A stretch of DNA of 64,000 bases from Nonomuraea helvata. GTDB lineage: Bacteria > Actinomycetota > Actinomycetes > Streptosporangiales > Streptosporangiaceae. Every line of letters begins with the position of its first letter. Position 1 is the first letter of the stretch. The translations under genes were made by a program, and so were the position numbers. The DNA lies in contig NZ_BAAAXV010000005.1 in NCBI RefSeq assembly GCF_039535785.1, forward strand, positions 496,001-560,000. The letters run 5' to 3'. Shown piece by piece: positions 16,214-26,337 of the stretch. The notes under the pieces were generated by a model. That model saw only the letters and a list, made by a program, of their open reading frames with translations. It searched no databases and was not told the origin of the DNA.

Positions 16214-16520
16214 GCTGGTAGTCCGGGATCGTGGGCCTCACCCGCTGGTACGCCTGCTCGTCCGCGTCCGCCGCGGCGGCTTCGGGGATCTCGACGCGCC
16301 CGAGGTAAGGCCCCTGCAGGCAGTGGTCGCACCAGAAGTGGGCGTCGCCGACGAGCAGGTGCGGGATCCGGAGCCGGTACACCAGGCGGAGGCAGGCCCG
16401 GCCGCAGTTCGGGCAGCGCCCGGAGATCGCTCGGGGCAGCTCGTCACGAGCCTGCTCGTAGGCATGAAGCCAGCTCTCCCATCGGAGTGCCTCGTCATGG
16501 GTGTTCGGCAACGGGTCCAC
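16182..16520 (-). CDS. Small zinc-ribbon protein, candidate immunity partner of the RHS protein
   Basis: 112 aa from GTG 16520. Two CxxC knuckles (GRCPNCGRAC and WCDHCLQG) form a likely zinc ribbon. It starts 38 bp downstream of the giant RHS gene on the same strand, where polymorphic-toxin immunity genes usually sit. Its 3' end overlaps the convergent DUF2264 gene by 32 nt. The family is not recognised; similar short zinc-ribbon proteins occur in actinomycetes without known function, so the immunity role is only a positional inference. Confidence 0.6.
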   Translation of the reverse strand: MDPLPNTHDEALRWESWLHAYEQARDELPRAISGRCPNCGRACLRLVYRLRIPHLLVGDAHFWCDHCLQGPYLGRVEIPEAAAADADEQAYQRVRPTIPDYQLIPPATSELP

Positions 16521-16558
16521 CTCTCGTCTTACGCCCTACGTACCCGGCTCCTCCCGCG

Positions 16559-19500
16559 TCACCGGTTGCGTGGATGGTTGGCCCACCAATCGTCCTCGAA
16601 GGCATAGGCCCGCTCTTCATACGGTTCCGCCTCTTCCTGGGACGTCGGATAGGCGCCGCCCGCGCGCAAGTCCTCCACGTGGAACCGCTCGTGGGCGAGG
16701 GTGCGGGCCAGCAGTTCCTCGCTGCGGAAGGCCGCTCGCCGGAGCAGGACCGCCTGGTTGGGAAGTGTCACCCCGGCCAGCCCGTCGATCCTCTTGTCGA
16801 TCCTGATGGTCAGGTCGTCGATCCGGATGTCCCAGTCCTGCGCCACCCGCCGGACCGTGTCCATGTTCATCGGTAGCCTGGCACCCCAGCGCGGCCTGTC
16901 TCCCGCGCGAGCCAGCCTGAAGGAGTCGTCGGCGGACATCCCCAACGTGCCCGCACCGTCGCCGCCGCCGTCCCTCGCGTTCGACAGGGGCGACTCCCCC
17001 GCGGCGAGGCAGGCCGAGCCGGCGCCCGTGACGCCACGGCAGGGGTCCAGCTGCACCGCCGGGTCCTGCGGGACGGCCGGGCCCGGATCGACGCGGCAGT
17101 CCTGCATCGCGTCCGCGCCGAACACCCCCGAGCACCCGCCGACGACGTGCGGTGCCGGGTCGAGCCCGCCGTTGGGCTGCCCGTCGCCCGCCCCGGCCTC
17201 GGTCGGCGTGAAGGCCACGCCGACCCTGTCCAGGATCTTGTCGATGGCGTTGTCGACCCTGTGGGTGAGGCCCTTGTCGAGCGCGTCGGCCAGCGAGGTG
17301 CCCGCAGGACCGGGCAGCCGGTCATGGTCGATGGGGCCCGGCCTGGTCGCGCGCGTCTTCGCGGCGATGTCGGCGAGCTCCTGCGGCGTGGGCGGCGGAG
17401 GCGGCGGCGGGTCAGCCTTGGGCGTCTTCCTGGGCGAGCCGTGCTTGCCCGGGTCGGGGTCACCGTCCCCGTCCGGGTCGCCGGACTTCCCCTTGCCGGG
17501 CGAGGAGCCGCCGTCCGGGTAGTCGATGTACGGCCCGCTGCCGTCCGGCCAGCCCTTCCACCAGTTGTTCTTCCACCACTTCGCCGCGTAGTAGGCCACG
17601 CCGGCGGTGACGCCGACCGCCGCGAGACAGTAGAGCCAGACCGGACCGCAGAACCGTGAGCCGCGCGCGGCCGCGCCGACCTCCCCGCCGCCGACGAGGA
17701 TGTAGTCGGCCGCGTTCCAGACCGGCCTGGCGATGTTCACCTTGACGACCTTGATGACGTCCTTGGCGGTGCCGCACACGAAGGCGGGGCAGCCGAAGTG
17801 GCCGGTCGGGTCCACCCGGCCGAGCGGGTCGCCGTCCGCGTAGGTGAAGCGGTTGCCCTTCACCGACGGCATCGGGTCCACCTCGAGCGTGTCCCTGCTG
17901 GGGAAGGCGCCGGTGCCGGGGTCGTACCAGCGGGCGGCCATGTTGACCTTGCCGGTGGCCGGGTCGGTCCAGCCGCCCTGGTAGCCGACGCCCCGCTTGG
18001 TGCCCGAGCTGGCGACGACCTTCCCGTACGGGTCGTAGGCCACCGAATCGGTCAGCGCGCCCGCGCCGGTGAAGGTGGCGGTGAGGTCGCCGTGCCGGTC
18101 GGTGTAGGCGTACAGGCCCGCGACGGAGACGATGTCGCCCGCCGGGTCCCTGCCGTAGAGCTCGTCGCCCGCCGCGGCCGGGGTGTTGCCCAGGCCGGAG
18201 TAGCTGAACGCGCGGCCCGCGGCGGACGCGACCCGGTCCAGCCCGTCGTAGGCGTAGGTCGCGGCACCGTCGCTGATCATCCGGTCGAACGCGTCGTAGC
18301 TCGTGGCGCTCGCGCTCCCGCCGGTCGGCGTCCTCGACTTCAGGGTGCCGCGTGCCGAGTAGGCGTAGCCGGCCGATCCGTCGGAGACCAGCTGGTTGCG
18401 CGCGTCGTAGGCGGCGGCGGCCGTGCCGGCCTTGGTCCGGTTGCCGGCGTCGTCGTACTCGTAGGCGACCGAGTTCCAGGACGTCAGCCTGCCCGCCAGG
18501 TCGTAGCCGTAGGTGTTGGCCCCCGCGCCCGCCGTACCGGTCGTGGTCTTGCTGGTGAGCCGGTCGGCGTCGTCGTAGCCGTAGGTGACGGCGGCCAGCA
18601 CCGCGCCGGCGGTGTTCGTGAGCGTGTCGGAGGCGGGCCGGTGCAGGTCGTCGTAGTCGAAGGCGCGCTTGGCGCCGCCGTAGTCCACCCCCTTGAGCTG
18701 GTCCATCGAGTCGTAGGAGTAGATCGAGGTCCCGCCGGTGAGCGGGTCGCGGACCGTTTTGAGGCGGCTGCCCGCGTCGTAGTCGTAGGCGGCCGTGCCC
18801 GCCTTGTCGGTGCGGGTCTTCATGCGGCCGTCGCCGTCGTAGGTGAACGACGCCGTGCCGGACGGCCCCGACGTACTGACGAGATGATCGCGATCGTCGT
18901 AGCCGAAGGTGTCGCCCCCGGCCGAGGTCAGCCGGCCGACGTCGTCGTAGCCGAAGCTGTGGGCGGTGGTGGCGCTCTCGGCGCCCGCGCCGGTCTCCGC
19001 GGTGAGCCGGTTCAGCGCGTCGAAGGTGCGGGTGACGGTGACCCCGCCCGGCTTGGTGACCTGGACCGGGCGGCCGGCCGCGTCGTAGTCGGTGATCGTC
19101 CGGCGGTCGGCGAGCGTGGTGTACGCCGTGGTCGCCGGTACGAGCATCGCCGTCTGGAGGTTCCACGGATTGTAGGCGTACGAGGTCGCGTTGCCGTTGC
19201 CGTCGGTGAAGCGGGTGCGGTTGCCGACCGCGTCATAGCCGAACGTCGTGGTGATGGTGTGCGCCGACGTGGACTTCTCGTGCTGGCCGGTCAGCCGGTT
19301 CAGCGCGTCGTACTCGTAGGTGCTGACCCCGCCGCCTGGCCTGTTGACGGTGACCGGGTTGCTCCCGGGGTCGTAGCCGATCGTCATCGACCGCAGCTGT
19401 TTGCCCGCCGCGTCCAGATCGGCCAGCGCGGTCGCCCGGCCGGCGCCGTCGTACGTGAGCGTGCTGCTGGTGCCGTCCGGGTTGAGGACCTTGGTCACCC

Positions 19501-22500
19501 GGCCGGCGTGGTCGCGGGTGTACCAGCGGGCCTGGACCAGCGGGTTGACGTCGACGATGACCTCGCCCGCCGCGTTGTAGCCGAACTGGCTGCGCGCGCC
19601 CGACGGCGAGGTGACGTAGGTCAGGTTGCCCGCGTCGTCGTACTCGTAGGTGGTGGTGTACCCGGCCGAGGTCGGTGTGCGATCGACGGCGGTGGTGGAG
19701 ATCCGGCGGCCGAGGTCGTCGTACGTCGCGCCGGTCAGCCGGCCCGCCTGGTCCCGGGTCCAGAGCAGTTCCCCGGCCGCGTCGAAGCCCGACCGTGACT
19801 GCTTGCCCGCCGCGTCGGTGGTGGCGACCACGTTGCCGAGCTGGTCGTAGGTGTAGGTGTTGCCGTGGCCGAGCGCGTCCACGACGCTCGTCGCGCGGCC
19901 CAGCGCGTCGTACTTCGTGGTGGAGCCCGCGGTCACCGTGGCGCCGGCGCCGAGCTGCGTGTACGAGGGCATGGTGAGGGCGAGCGGCCGGCTCATGCCG
20001 TCGTAGGTGATCGTGGTCCGGTAGCCCTCGGCGTCCTCGCTCGTCACGACGTCGCCGAAGGTGTTGTAGCCGGACCGCGTCGTCGGCCTGACGTTGTACG
20101 GCGCGCCGCCCGAGTGCTCGACGGCCACCGTCGGCGCCTTGGTCGTGGTGAGCCGGCCCGCCTCGTCGTAGGTGTAGTCGGTCACCGCGTCACGGGGGTC
20201 GGTCATCGTCCGCGGCAGGCCCCGCTGGTCCCTGGTCCAGGAGGTCGTGAGCCATTTGTCGCCGTCGAAGACCTTCTGGGAGAGGGTCCGGCCCAGCGCG
20301 TCGACGTCGAAGGAGGTCCACGTGTAGGCGTTGTTCTGCGCCTGGACGAGGGAGATCACGTGGTCGTCGTCGTCGTACCCGTACGTGGTCTTGCGCTTGA
20401 TGCCGGAGGGGTCCAGCAGCGCCTCGGTGACCCGGTTGGCGGCGTCCACGGTGTAGGCGGTCGTGCTCTTGCCGTTACCGCTGATCCGCTGGATGAGGTT
20501 GCCCGCGCTGTCGTAGGTGTTCTGCTCGAGCGGGATGTCCCTGGTGGTCCCGTCGGCGTTGTGGAAGCCCTCGGCCCAGACCGATTCGACCAGGTTGTCG
20601 TCGAAGTAGCGGTAGCGCGTGGTGCGGCCCATGGCGTCGGTGACCGTGGCCAGGCGCCCGGCCGGGTCGTAGGCGCGGGATTCGAGGACCAGCTCCTTGG
20701 GGGCGTCGTTGTCCAGCGGGTCGCCCACCCAGTTGGCCAGGCTGGTGGTCAGCAGCAGGCCGGTCGGTCCGTAGGTGCGCCGGTAGTCGGCGCCGGTGGC
20801 GTCCACGGTGCTGGTGAGGTTGCCGTAGTCGTCGTACCCATAGGTGGTGGTGCTGCCCTCGGCGTCCTTGACGGACGAGACCCGGGCGGCGGAGTCGTAG
20901 GTGTAGATCGTCGTACGGGTGACGTCCTTGCCGGTCGGGTCCGTCTGCTCGACCTTGGTGACGTTGCCGTCGACGTCATAGGTGTAGATGACCCATGGGA
21001 GGTGCTTGACGCCGCTGATCACGTCCGTGGTCGCGGGGCCGACGGAGGCGGTGAGGTGGTTGAGCGCGTCGTACCCCATGGAGGTGGTGACGCCGTTCGG
21101 GAACGTGTCGGAGATCTCCGTCACCGTGATGGGCCGGCCGGCGCTGTCGTTGTCGTACTTCGTGACGAGCCCGGCCGGGTCCGTCACCTGGGCGAGGTCG
21201 CCGTTCTGGCGGTAGCCGTACCGGGTGGCCTTGCCGGCGGGGGTGGTCACGGAGGCGAGCAGCCCGTCCGGGACGGTGCCGCCGCCGACGGCGGCCTCGG
21301 TGCCGTCGGTGTAGGCGTACCTGGTGGTGCGGCCGTCGGCGGATCCGCCCACGGGAGGCGTGGTGACGGTGAGCAGGTCGCCCGAGATGTCGTAGGTGTA
21401 GCTGGTGCGGTGCGCCGGGTCGTTCCCGGCGCCGGCGCGGGCGTCGAACGCGCCGGTGAGCTTGTCGTTCCGGGGGTTCAGCGGGTTGCCGGCGTCCAGG
21501 TAGTAGGTGAAGTACGAGGTCTGGCAGGAGCGCGGTCCCCGGCAGGTCACCTTCATGACCGGGTTGCCCCGGTTGTCGTTGTACAGCTGGGTGGTGTGCC
21601 CGTCGGGGTCGGTCACCGAGGCCAGGTTGCCGTTGAGGTCGTAGCCGTAGCGGGTGGTGCCGCCGGAGGCGTCGTACAGAGAGGTCGGGCGGCCGCCGTT
21701 CTTGGGGTCGTAGCTGTAGACCATCGCCTTGCCGCGCGGGTCGGCGGCGAGCACGGTGGTGGCGGGGATGCCGAACGTCGCGACGTCGCGGTAGTGCGCC
21801 TCGATCGCGTCCGTGCCCAGGCTGCTCCAGTAGAGCGCCACCTCGTCGATGGTGCCGGTGAAGTGGCCCAGGGTGTCCGAGGGCCTGGCGGGCCAGTTGC
21901 CCGCGATGAAGCCGGCGCCGACGTAGACGTGGTTCTGCGCGACCGTGGACACCGGCCCCTTGGACCTGGTCCCGACCACGGCGCCGTCCAGCCAGAGCCA
22001 CTGGGTGCCGCCGGAGGCCGTCAGGACGGCGTGGTGCCAGCTCGCGTCGGTCACGGTCTTGCTCGTGGTGATCGGCGCGACCGCGGCGCCGTCCCAGAAC
22101 TGGCCGCGCAGCTTGCCGTCCGTCCCGACATACAGGGCGGGCGTGTAGTTCGCCTGCGGTCCGGCCGGGTCGGTGATGGCCTGGGCCTGGTAGGCGAGCA
22201 GGACGCCGGGCTTGGCGGTCTTGAACCAGAGCTCCGCCGAGAGGTCGCCGCCGCCCTTGATCTCGCCGTCGGGCAGCTCCAGGTAGGAGCTGGAGCCGTT
22301 GAACCCGGCGGCCGAGTCTCCGCCGGTGCCCAGGAAGATGGGCGCGGCCTGGCCCAGGGTGACGTTGTGGTAGGTCGCGTCGGTGTCGCGCCCGTCGCCG
22401 TACGCGGCGCTGGCCGCCCGGGTGCCGGAGTACTCGGCGAGGCGGTAGTACTCGCGCGGCCGGGCGTCCAGGACGGCGTTCGGGTAGTACTCCGTGCTCG

Positions 22501-25500
22501 CCTGCGTCTGGGCGGGGTAGACCTTCCACTGCCCGCCGCCCGCGTCGGTCACCGAGGCGACGCGGTCGTTCTGGGTGTCGTGGACGAGCGTGGCCTGCAG
22601 CTTGCCCGAGGGCAGCTTGACCGTCTCCAGCGCGCCCGTGTACTGCCCGGCCGCGTACTGGGCGGCGACGGACGTGGGGCCGAGCGGGTGCGTGTAGAAG
22701 GCGGGGTCGTCGATCTGGCCGGTGAAGTGGCCGCGCGCGTCGGTGGGCGCGGCGGGGCACCAGCCCGACGTGGTCATGTAGCCCGCCCCGACGCTGGCGT
22801 ACGGCAGGTGGGTCGCCTTGATCTGCTTGGAGCGGCTGGCCACGATCGACCCGTCCACGTACAGGCTCTGCCAGGTTCCGCTCGAGGTCAGCACCACGTG
22901 GTGCCAGGTCCCGTCGTTCACCGCCGCGGTCGACGCCATCGATCCGCAGCTGCCGTCGTCGGCCATCTGGCCGTGCAGCTTCCCGTCGGTCCCGACGTAC
23001 AGCATCGGCAGGAAGCCCCACGGGAGCGGGCCCCGTGAGTCCTCCAGCGTGTTCATCTGCGCGCCGTACAGGACGCCGCCCTTGGTGGTCTTGAACCACA
23101 TCCCGACCGCCGCGTAGGTGGTGTCGTCGGTGATGCTGTACGGCATGCGCAGGTAGGAGCTCGTCCCGTTGAACGTCGCCGAGCCGTCCGTGGTCCCGGC
23201 CGGGGCGCCCGCCGCGCCGTAGGCCAGGTTGACCGCCTGCGCGTCGTCCTGGCCGACGAAGAGCTGGGTCTCGTTGGTCGCGCTCTGGTGGAGGCGGTAG
23301 TACATCGCGGGGGCGGCGTCCACGACGGACGTCCGGTAGTGCGACACCATCTTGTAGGAGTACTTCGTGCAGGCCGTCGTCGTGCCCGGCGGGCAGACCT
23401 GGGCGAGCAGGCCGTAGCCGTAGCCGTAGGTCCACGCGGGCGCACCCTGGGCCGCGTCGGTGGCGACCGAGGTCACCAGTCCGCTGGTCCAGGTGAAGTA
23501 GAGGCCGCGGCCGCTGACCTTGTTCACGACCTTGGCGAGGGTGCCGTCACCGTTGTAGGTGAGGTACTCGCCGTGCTGGTCGTCGTCGTAGATCGCGGTC
23601 AACCGGCCGTTCGGGTCGAACACGTACGCGCCGCCGGACTTGTCGCGGAGGAACCACGCCAGATCGGTCTTCACCAGGCTCACCGACCGGCCCTCGGGCG
23701 GCGCGTATGTGCCGTCGGGGTTACGGCCGAAGCGCGCCTGCCGCCCGTCGGGGTAGGTGACCACGACGTTGCCCGTCAGGTCCTGGTCGGTGACGATCTT
23801 CATGTCGTACGCGGTGGTCCAGCCCACGCCGAACATCCCCGAGCGGGAGTTCAGGCTGCTGTACGAGCGGGTGATCGCCAGCGCGGGACCGGCGGTGGTG
23901 AGGCTCGCGTCCGTGGTGGTGGCCGAGTACTGGCCGGTCAGCGGGTCGATGCCCTTGACGGCGGCCGTGCCGGCGCTGTCGGAGACGTGCGAGGAGACCA
24001 GGGGCTGCGGCACGACCGTGCGGAACGTGCTCCACCCGGTCGCCGGGCTGGAGTTCTTGCCGTCGGTGACCAGGGCCTGCCACATGTACTGCTCGCCCCA
24101 CTTGAGCTTGCCCTGCGGCACCGCCCAGCTCGCGCTCTGCGCACCCGTGTTGGAGTCGCCCTTGACCAGGCCGGTCGCGGGACACGTGTCGGGGGCGGAG
24201 ACCAGGCAGACGTTGAAGATGAAGTTCAGCTCGCCGCCGGGCCACTCGTCCTCGTCGTGGCCGGTGACCGTGAACTCCGGCGTCAGCGTGGACTCCACGT
24301 ACCCGTTGCCCGGCCACATCGAGTCGACCTGGGGCGGGAGGTTGACCACGGTCAGGCTCACGCACCAGACGGGCACGCCCCAGTCGGAGAAGAACTGCCC
24401 GTTCGCCACCATGTCCCAGCAGATCTGGTACGAGCCGGGGTTGAGCGGGTCGATCGTGGCGCTCACCTTCGCCGAGCCGTTGTTGCCGATCGTGGCGGGC
24501 AGGGTGGCGGCCGCCGTGGAGCTGCCCACGAAGCTGCCGCCGGTGGTGTACACCTTGTAGCCCAGCTTGACCGTGCCGGGGGCCCAGGAGTTCATCCCGT
24601 TGTTGATCACCGTGACGGGGAGCCTGCCGGCGCCGTTGGCCGTCACCGGCGGGTCGATCGTGGCGCCGGAGTCGATCGCGTAGAGCGCCCGCCAGGGGCT
24701 GTAGTCCACCTGCAGGTACGGCGGGTTGGCCGAGTTGGCGCTGGCGAACTCCTTGAAGCTGTCCGCGGTCAGCGCGAGACCGTTGTTGCCCGCGCCGTTG
24801 GCCCAGTCGGACAGGGCGGACAGGCCCGCGCTGTTGATCCCGATCCACGCCCAGCCGGCGCCGCCGCAGGTGACGCCGCCGGTGAAGCTGGCCGAGCCCC
24901 AGGTGTCGCCGAGAGTCACGCCGGGATAGGAGGCGATCGTGCCGACGTTCCAGCTGCTGGTGATCGCCCTCACCGTGACGGGGTTGGCCGAGCAGGAGTC
25001 CGACAGGGTGTTGTAGAGGAAGAGCGCGGCGCCGGTCACGTAGGCGTGGGGGATCTGGGAGGCGAGGTTGAAGTTGATGTAGGTGTTGTTGCGCTTGGTG
25101 CCGTCCTGGGAGCCGACCAGGAGCTGGTCGCTGCCGGAGTGGTTGGCGCCGGAGTGGTTGTCGACGTAGGTGTCGGAGGCGGCGCCGCTGGTCGTGCGCA
25201 CATACGACGAGGGGTCGACGACCACCGGGAACGCGCGGTCCTTGGCGTGCAGCCACTTCTGGTCGGCGCTGACGCGCAGGACGTCGCCGACGAGGGTGTA
25301 CTGGACCGCGTCGGAGCGGGCGCCGTCGGCGTCGCGCATGAATCCGGCGGGGACGGTGATCCGTACGGCGCCCTGCTCGTCGACGAACTCCACGCCCTGC
25401 GACGTGCTCCGCGGCGTCAGACCCTTGGCCTGGAAGGGGAAGTCCCAGGGGCCCGTCGCGGCCTGGCGCGAGGTCAGGACGAGCGACTCCTTGATGCCGT

Positions 25501-26209
25501 CCCAGGTGGTCTCGACCTGGATGTCCGTCCCAGGCAGCACCCCACGGTATTTCGCGATATTTCCTGAAACCTTGGCTTTGGTGCTTTTGGCGCCTTGGAG
25601 GGAGAAGGACAGGCTGTGCTCCCCGTCCAAGGTGAGCGACTGGAGCCTGGGGTCGGCGGCGTCGTCGGCCACCTCGACCCCGACGTCGTTGGCCGCCTGC
25701 CGCCAGCGTCCGTCGGCGCCGGTCAGGTTGACGTCGATGTCCGCCCACTCCCCGGTGGCCGTGCGATAACGCACTGGCCTGGAGTACGTGCGCACGGTGT
25801 AGGTGTGGTCGGGGTTCTGGAAGACCTTGGACGTCGCGTCGCCCAGCGTGGGCACCGCGCGGCTCTGCGCGGCGACGAACCCGTGGACCGCCTTGCTGCC
25901 CGGCCTGCCGGGCGCCTTGCCCACCCGCTGCGGTGTGTTCGACAGCCGGGCCACCGGTTTGGGCGACTTCGGGGCCTCCCGGGGCACGGTCCCCTTGGGC
26001 GGCTTGGCGGCGGCCCGCTCCGGCAGCTTCGTCCGCGCCTGGGTCGCGTCCGCCGCCACCTGATGGGCACGGTTCGCCGCCGAGCCCATGCGCTGCTCGG
26101 GGAGCGTGGGCTCCTTGGGAGCCGCGTGGGCTGCCTGGCCCGCGACGCTGATGACAAGGGTGGTCACTGTCAGTGCCGCGCAAAGACGGGTGGCCCAACG
26201 ATTCCTCAT
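16559..26209 (-). CDS. Giant secreted RHS/YD-repeat protein with HExxH C-terminal toxin-like domain
   Basis: 3216 aa. ATG 26209 has GGAGG 5 nt upstream and starts a Sec signal peptide (MRNRWATRLCAALTVTTLVI, cleavage near AHA). Order of parts: a DNRLRE-type region (about 330-510), an Ig-like segment, an RHS/YD region that begins near 790, two LamG-like domains (about 975-1170 and 1260-1475), then dozens of YD repeats to about 2720. The RHS core signature (AARWYDPGTGAFPSRDTLEV) ends at DPTGH near 2800. After the core come a hydrophobic segment (about 2855-2875), a Pro/Asp/Gly-rich linker and a variable C-terminal domain with H3173-ERF-H3177 and downstream acidic residues (EEAEPYEER). The C-terminus is probably a zinc metallopeptidase-like toxin released from the RHS shell, in the WapA manner; this is inferred. 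No frameshift is seen over 9.6 kb. Confidence 0.88.
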   Translation of the reverse strand: MRNRWATRLCAALTVTTLVISVAGQAAHAAPKEPTLPEQRMGSAANRAHQVAADATQARTKLPERAAAKPPKGTVPREAPKSPKPVARLSNTPQRVGKAPGRPGSKAVHGFVAAQSRAVPTLGDATSKVFQNPDHTYTVRTYSRPVRYRTATGEWADIDVNLTGADGRWRQAANDVGVEVADDAADPRLQSLTLDGEHSLSFSLQGAKSTKAKVSGNIAKYRGVLPGTDIQVETTWDGIKESLVLTSRQAATGPWDFPFQAKGLTPRSTSQGVEFVDEQGAVRITVPAGFMRDADGARSDAVQYTLVGDVLRVSADQKWLHAKDRAFPVVVDPSSYVRTTSGAASDTYVDNHSGANHSGSDQLLVGSQDGTKRNNTYINFNLASQIPHAYVTGAALFLYNTLSDSCSANPVTVRAITSSWNVGTIASYPGVTLGDTWGSASFTGGVTCGGAGWAWIGINSAGLSALSDWANGAGNNGLALTADSFKEFASANSANPPYLQVDYSPWRALYAIDSGATIDPPVTANGAGRLPVTVINNGMNSWAPGTVKLGYKVYTTGGSFVGSSTAAATLPATIGNNGSAKVSATIDPLNPGSYQICWDMVANGQFFSDWGVPVWCVSLTVVNLPPQVDSMWPGNGYVESTLTPEFTVTGHDEDEWPGGELNFIFNVCLVSAPDTCPATGLVKGDSNTGAQSASWAVPQGKLKWGEQYMWQALVTDGKNSSPATGWSTFRTVVPQPLVSSHVSDSAGTAAVKGIDPLTGQYSATTTDASLTTAGPALAITRSYSSLNSRSGMFGVGWTTAYDMKIVTDQDLTGNVVVTYPDGRQARFGRNPDGTYAPPEGRSVSLVKTDLAWFLRDKSGGAYVFDPNGRLTAIYDDDQHGEYLTYNGDGTLAKVVNKVSGRGLYFTWTSGLVTSVATDAAQGAPAWTYGYGYGLLAQVCPPGTTTACTKYSYKMVSHYRTSVVDAAPAMYYRLHQSATNETQLFVGQDDAQAVNLAYGAAGAPAGTTDGSATFNGTSSYLRMPYSITDDTTYAAVGMWFKTTKGGVLYGAQMNTLEDSRGPLPWGFLPMLYVGTDGKLHGQMADDGSCGSMASTAAVNDGTWHHVVLTSSGTWQSLYVDGSIVASRSKQIKATHLPYASVGAGYMTTSGWCPAAPTDARGHFTGQIDDPAFYTHPLGPTSVAAQYAAGQYTGALETVKLPSGKLQATLVHDTQNDRVASVTDAGGGQWKVYPAQTQASTEYYPNAVLDARPREYYRLAEYSGTRAASAAYGDGRDTDATYHNVTLGQAAPIFLGTGGDSAAGFNGSSSYLELPDGEIKGGGDLSAELWFKTAKPGVLLAYQAQAITDPAGPQANYTPALYVGTDGKLRGQFWDGAAVAPITTSKTVTDASWHHAVLTASGGTQWLWLDGAVVGTRSKGPVSTVAQNHVYVGAGFIAGNWPARPSDTLGHFTGTIDEVALYWSSLGTDAIEAHYRDVATFGIPATTVLAADPRGKAMVYSYDPKNGGRPTSLYDASGGTTRYGYDLNGNLASVTDPDGHTTQLYNDNRGNPVMKVTCRGPRSCQTSYFTYYLDAGNPLNPRNDKLTGAFDARAGAGNDPAHRTSYTYDISGDLLTVTTPPVGGSADGRTTRYAYTDGTEAAVGGGTVPDGLLASVTTPAGKATRYGYRQNGDLAQVTDPAGLVTKYDNDSAGRPITVTEISDTFPNGVTTSMGYDALNHLTASVGPATTDVISGVKHLPWVIYTYDVDGNVTKVEQTDPTGKDVTRTTIYTYDSAARVSSVKDAEGSTTTYGYDDYGNLTSTVDATGADYRRTYGPTGLLLTTSLANWVGDPLDNDAPKELVLESRAYDPAGRLATVTDAMGRTTRYRYFDDNLVESVWAEGFHNADGTTRDIPLEQNTYDSAGNLIQRISGNGKSTTAYTVDAANRVTEALLDPSGIKRKTTYGYDDDDHVISLVQAQNNAYTWTSFDVDALGRTLSQKVFDGDKWLTTSWTRDQRGLPRTMTDPRDAVTDYTYDEAGRLTTTKAPTVAVEHSGGAPYNVRPTTRSGYNTFGDVVTSEDAEGYRTTITYDGMSRPLALTMPSYTQLGAGATVTAGSTTKYDALGRATSVVDALGHGNTYTYDQLGNVVATTDAAGKQSRSGFDAAGELLWTRDQAGRLTGATYDDLGRRISTTAVDRTPTSAGYTTTYEYDDAGNLTYVTSPSGARSQFGYNAAGEVIVDVNPLVQARWYTRDHAGRVTKVLNPDGTSSTLTYDGAGRATALADLDAAGKQLRSMTIGYDPGSNPVTVNRPGGGVSTYEYDALNRLTGQHEKSTSAHTITTTFGYDAVGNRTRFTDGNGNATSYAYNPWNLQTAMLVPATTAYTTLADRRTITDYDAAGRPVQVTKPGGVTVTRTFDALNRLTAETGAGAESATTAHSFGYDDVGRLTSAGGDTFGYDDRDHLVSTSGPSGTASFTYDGDGRMKTRTDKAGTAAYDYDAGSRLKTVRDPLTGGTSIYSYDSMDQLKGVDYGGAKRAFDYDDLHRPASDTLTNTAGAVLAAVTYGYDDADRLTSKTTTGTAGAGANTYGYDLAGRLTSWNSVAYEYDDAGNRTKAGTAAAAYDARNQLVSDGSAGYAYSARGTLKSRTPTGGSASATSYDAFDRMISDGAATYAYDGLDRVASAAGRAFSYSGLGNTPAAAGDELYGRDPAGDIVSVAGLYAYTDRHGDLTATFTGAGALTDSVAYDPYGKVVASSGTKRGVGYQGGWTDPATGKVNMAARWYDPGTGAFPSRDTLEVDPMPSVKGNRFTYADGDPLGRVDPTGHFGCPAFVCGTAKDVIKVVKVNIARPVWNAADYILVGGGEVGAAARGSRFCGPVWLYCLAAVGVTAGVAYYAAKWWKNNWWKGWPDGSGPYIDYPDGGSSPGKGKSGDPDGDGDPDPGKHGSPRKTPKADPPPPPPPTPQELADIAAKTRATRPGPIDHDRLPGPAGTSLADALDKGLTHRVDNAIDKILDRVGVAFTPTEAGAGDGQPNGGLDPAPHVVGGCSGVFGADAMQDCRVDPGPAVPQDPAVQLDPCRGVTGAGSACLAAGESPLSNARDGGGDGAGTLGMSADDSFRLARAGDRPRWGARLPMNMDTVRRVAQDWDIRIDDLTIRIDKRIDGLAGVTLPNQAVLLRRAAFRSEELLARTLAHERFHVEDLRAGGAYPTSQEEAEPYEERAYAFEDDWWANHPRNR

Positions 26210-26337
26210 GCCGACCTCCGGCGGAGACCGTATTCGCGACCCGTCCGTCCCACATCTGTACGGATGACGTGGATCAAGGACGTCTGAATGTTCCCAGTTA
26301 GGTATGAGATCCACTACGAGTCAGGTACTCTCGCCTC

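Noticed and set aside
19865..23038. A plus-strand open frame of more than 1000 codons opposite the RHS gene
   Set aside because: It is Gly/Val/Arg-rich low-complexity sequence in an antisense frame of a high-GC gene. The opposite strand encodes a clear signal peptide, LamG and YD repeats.
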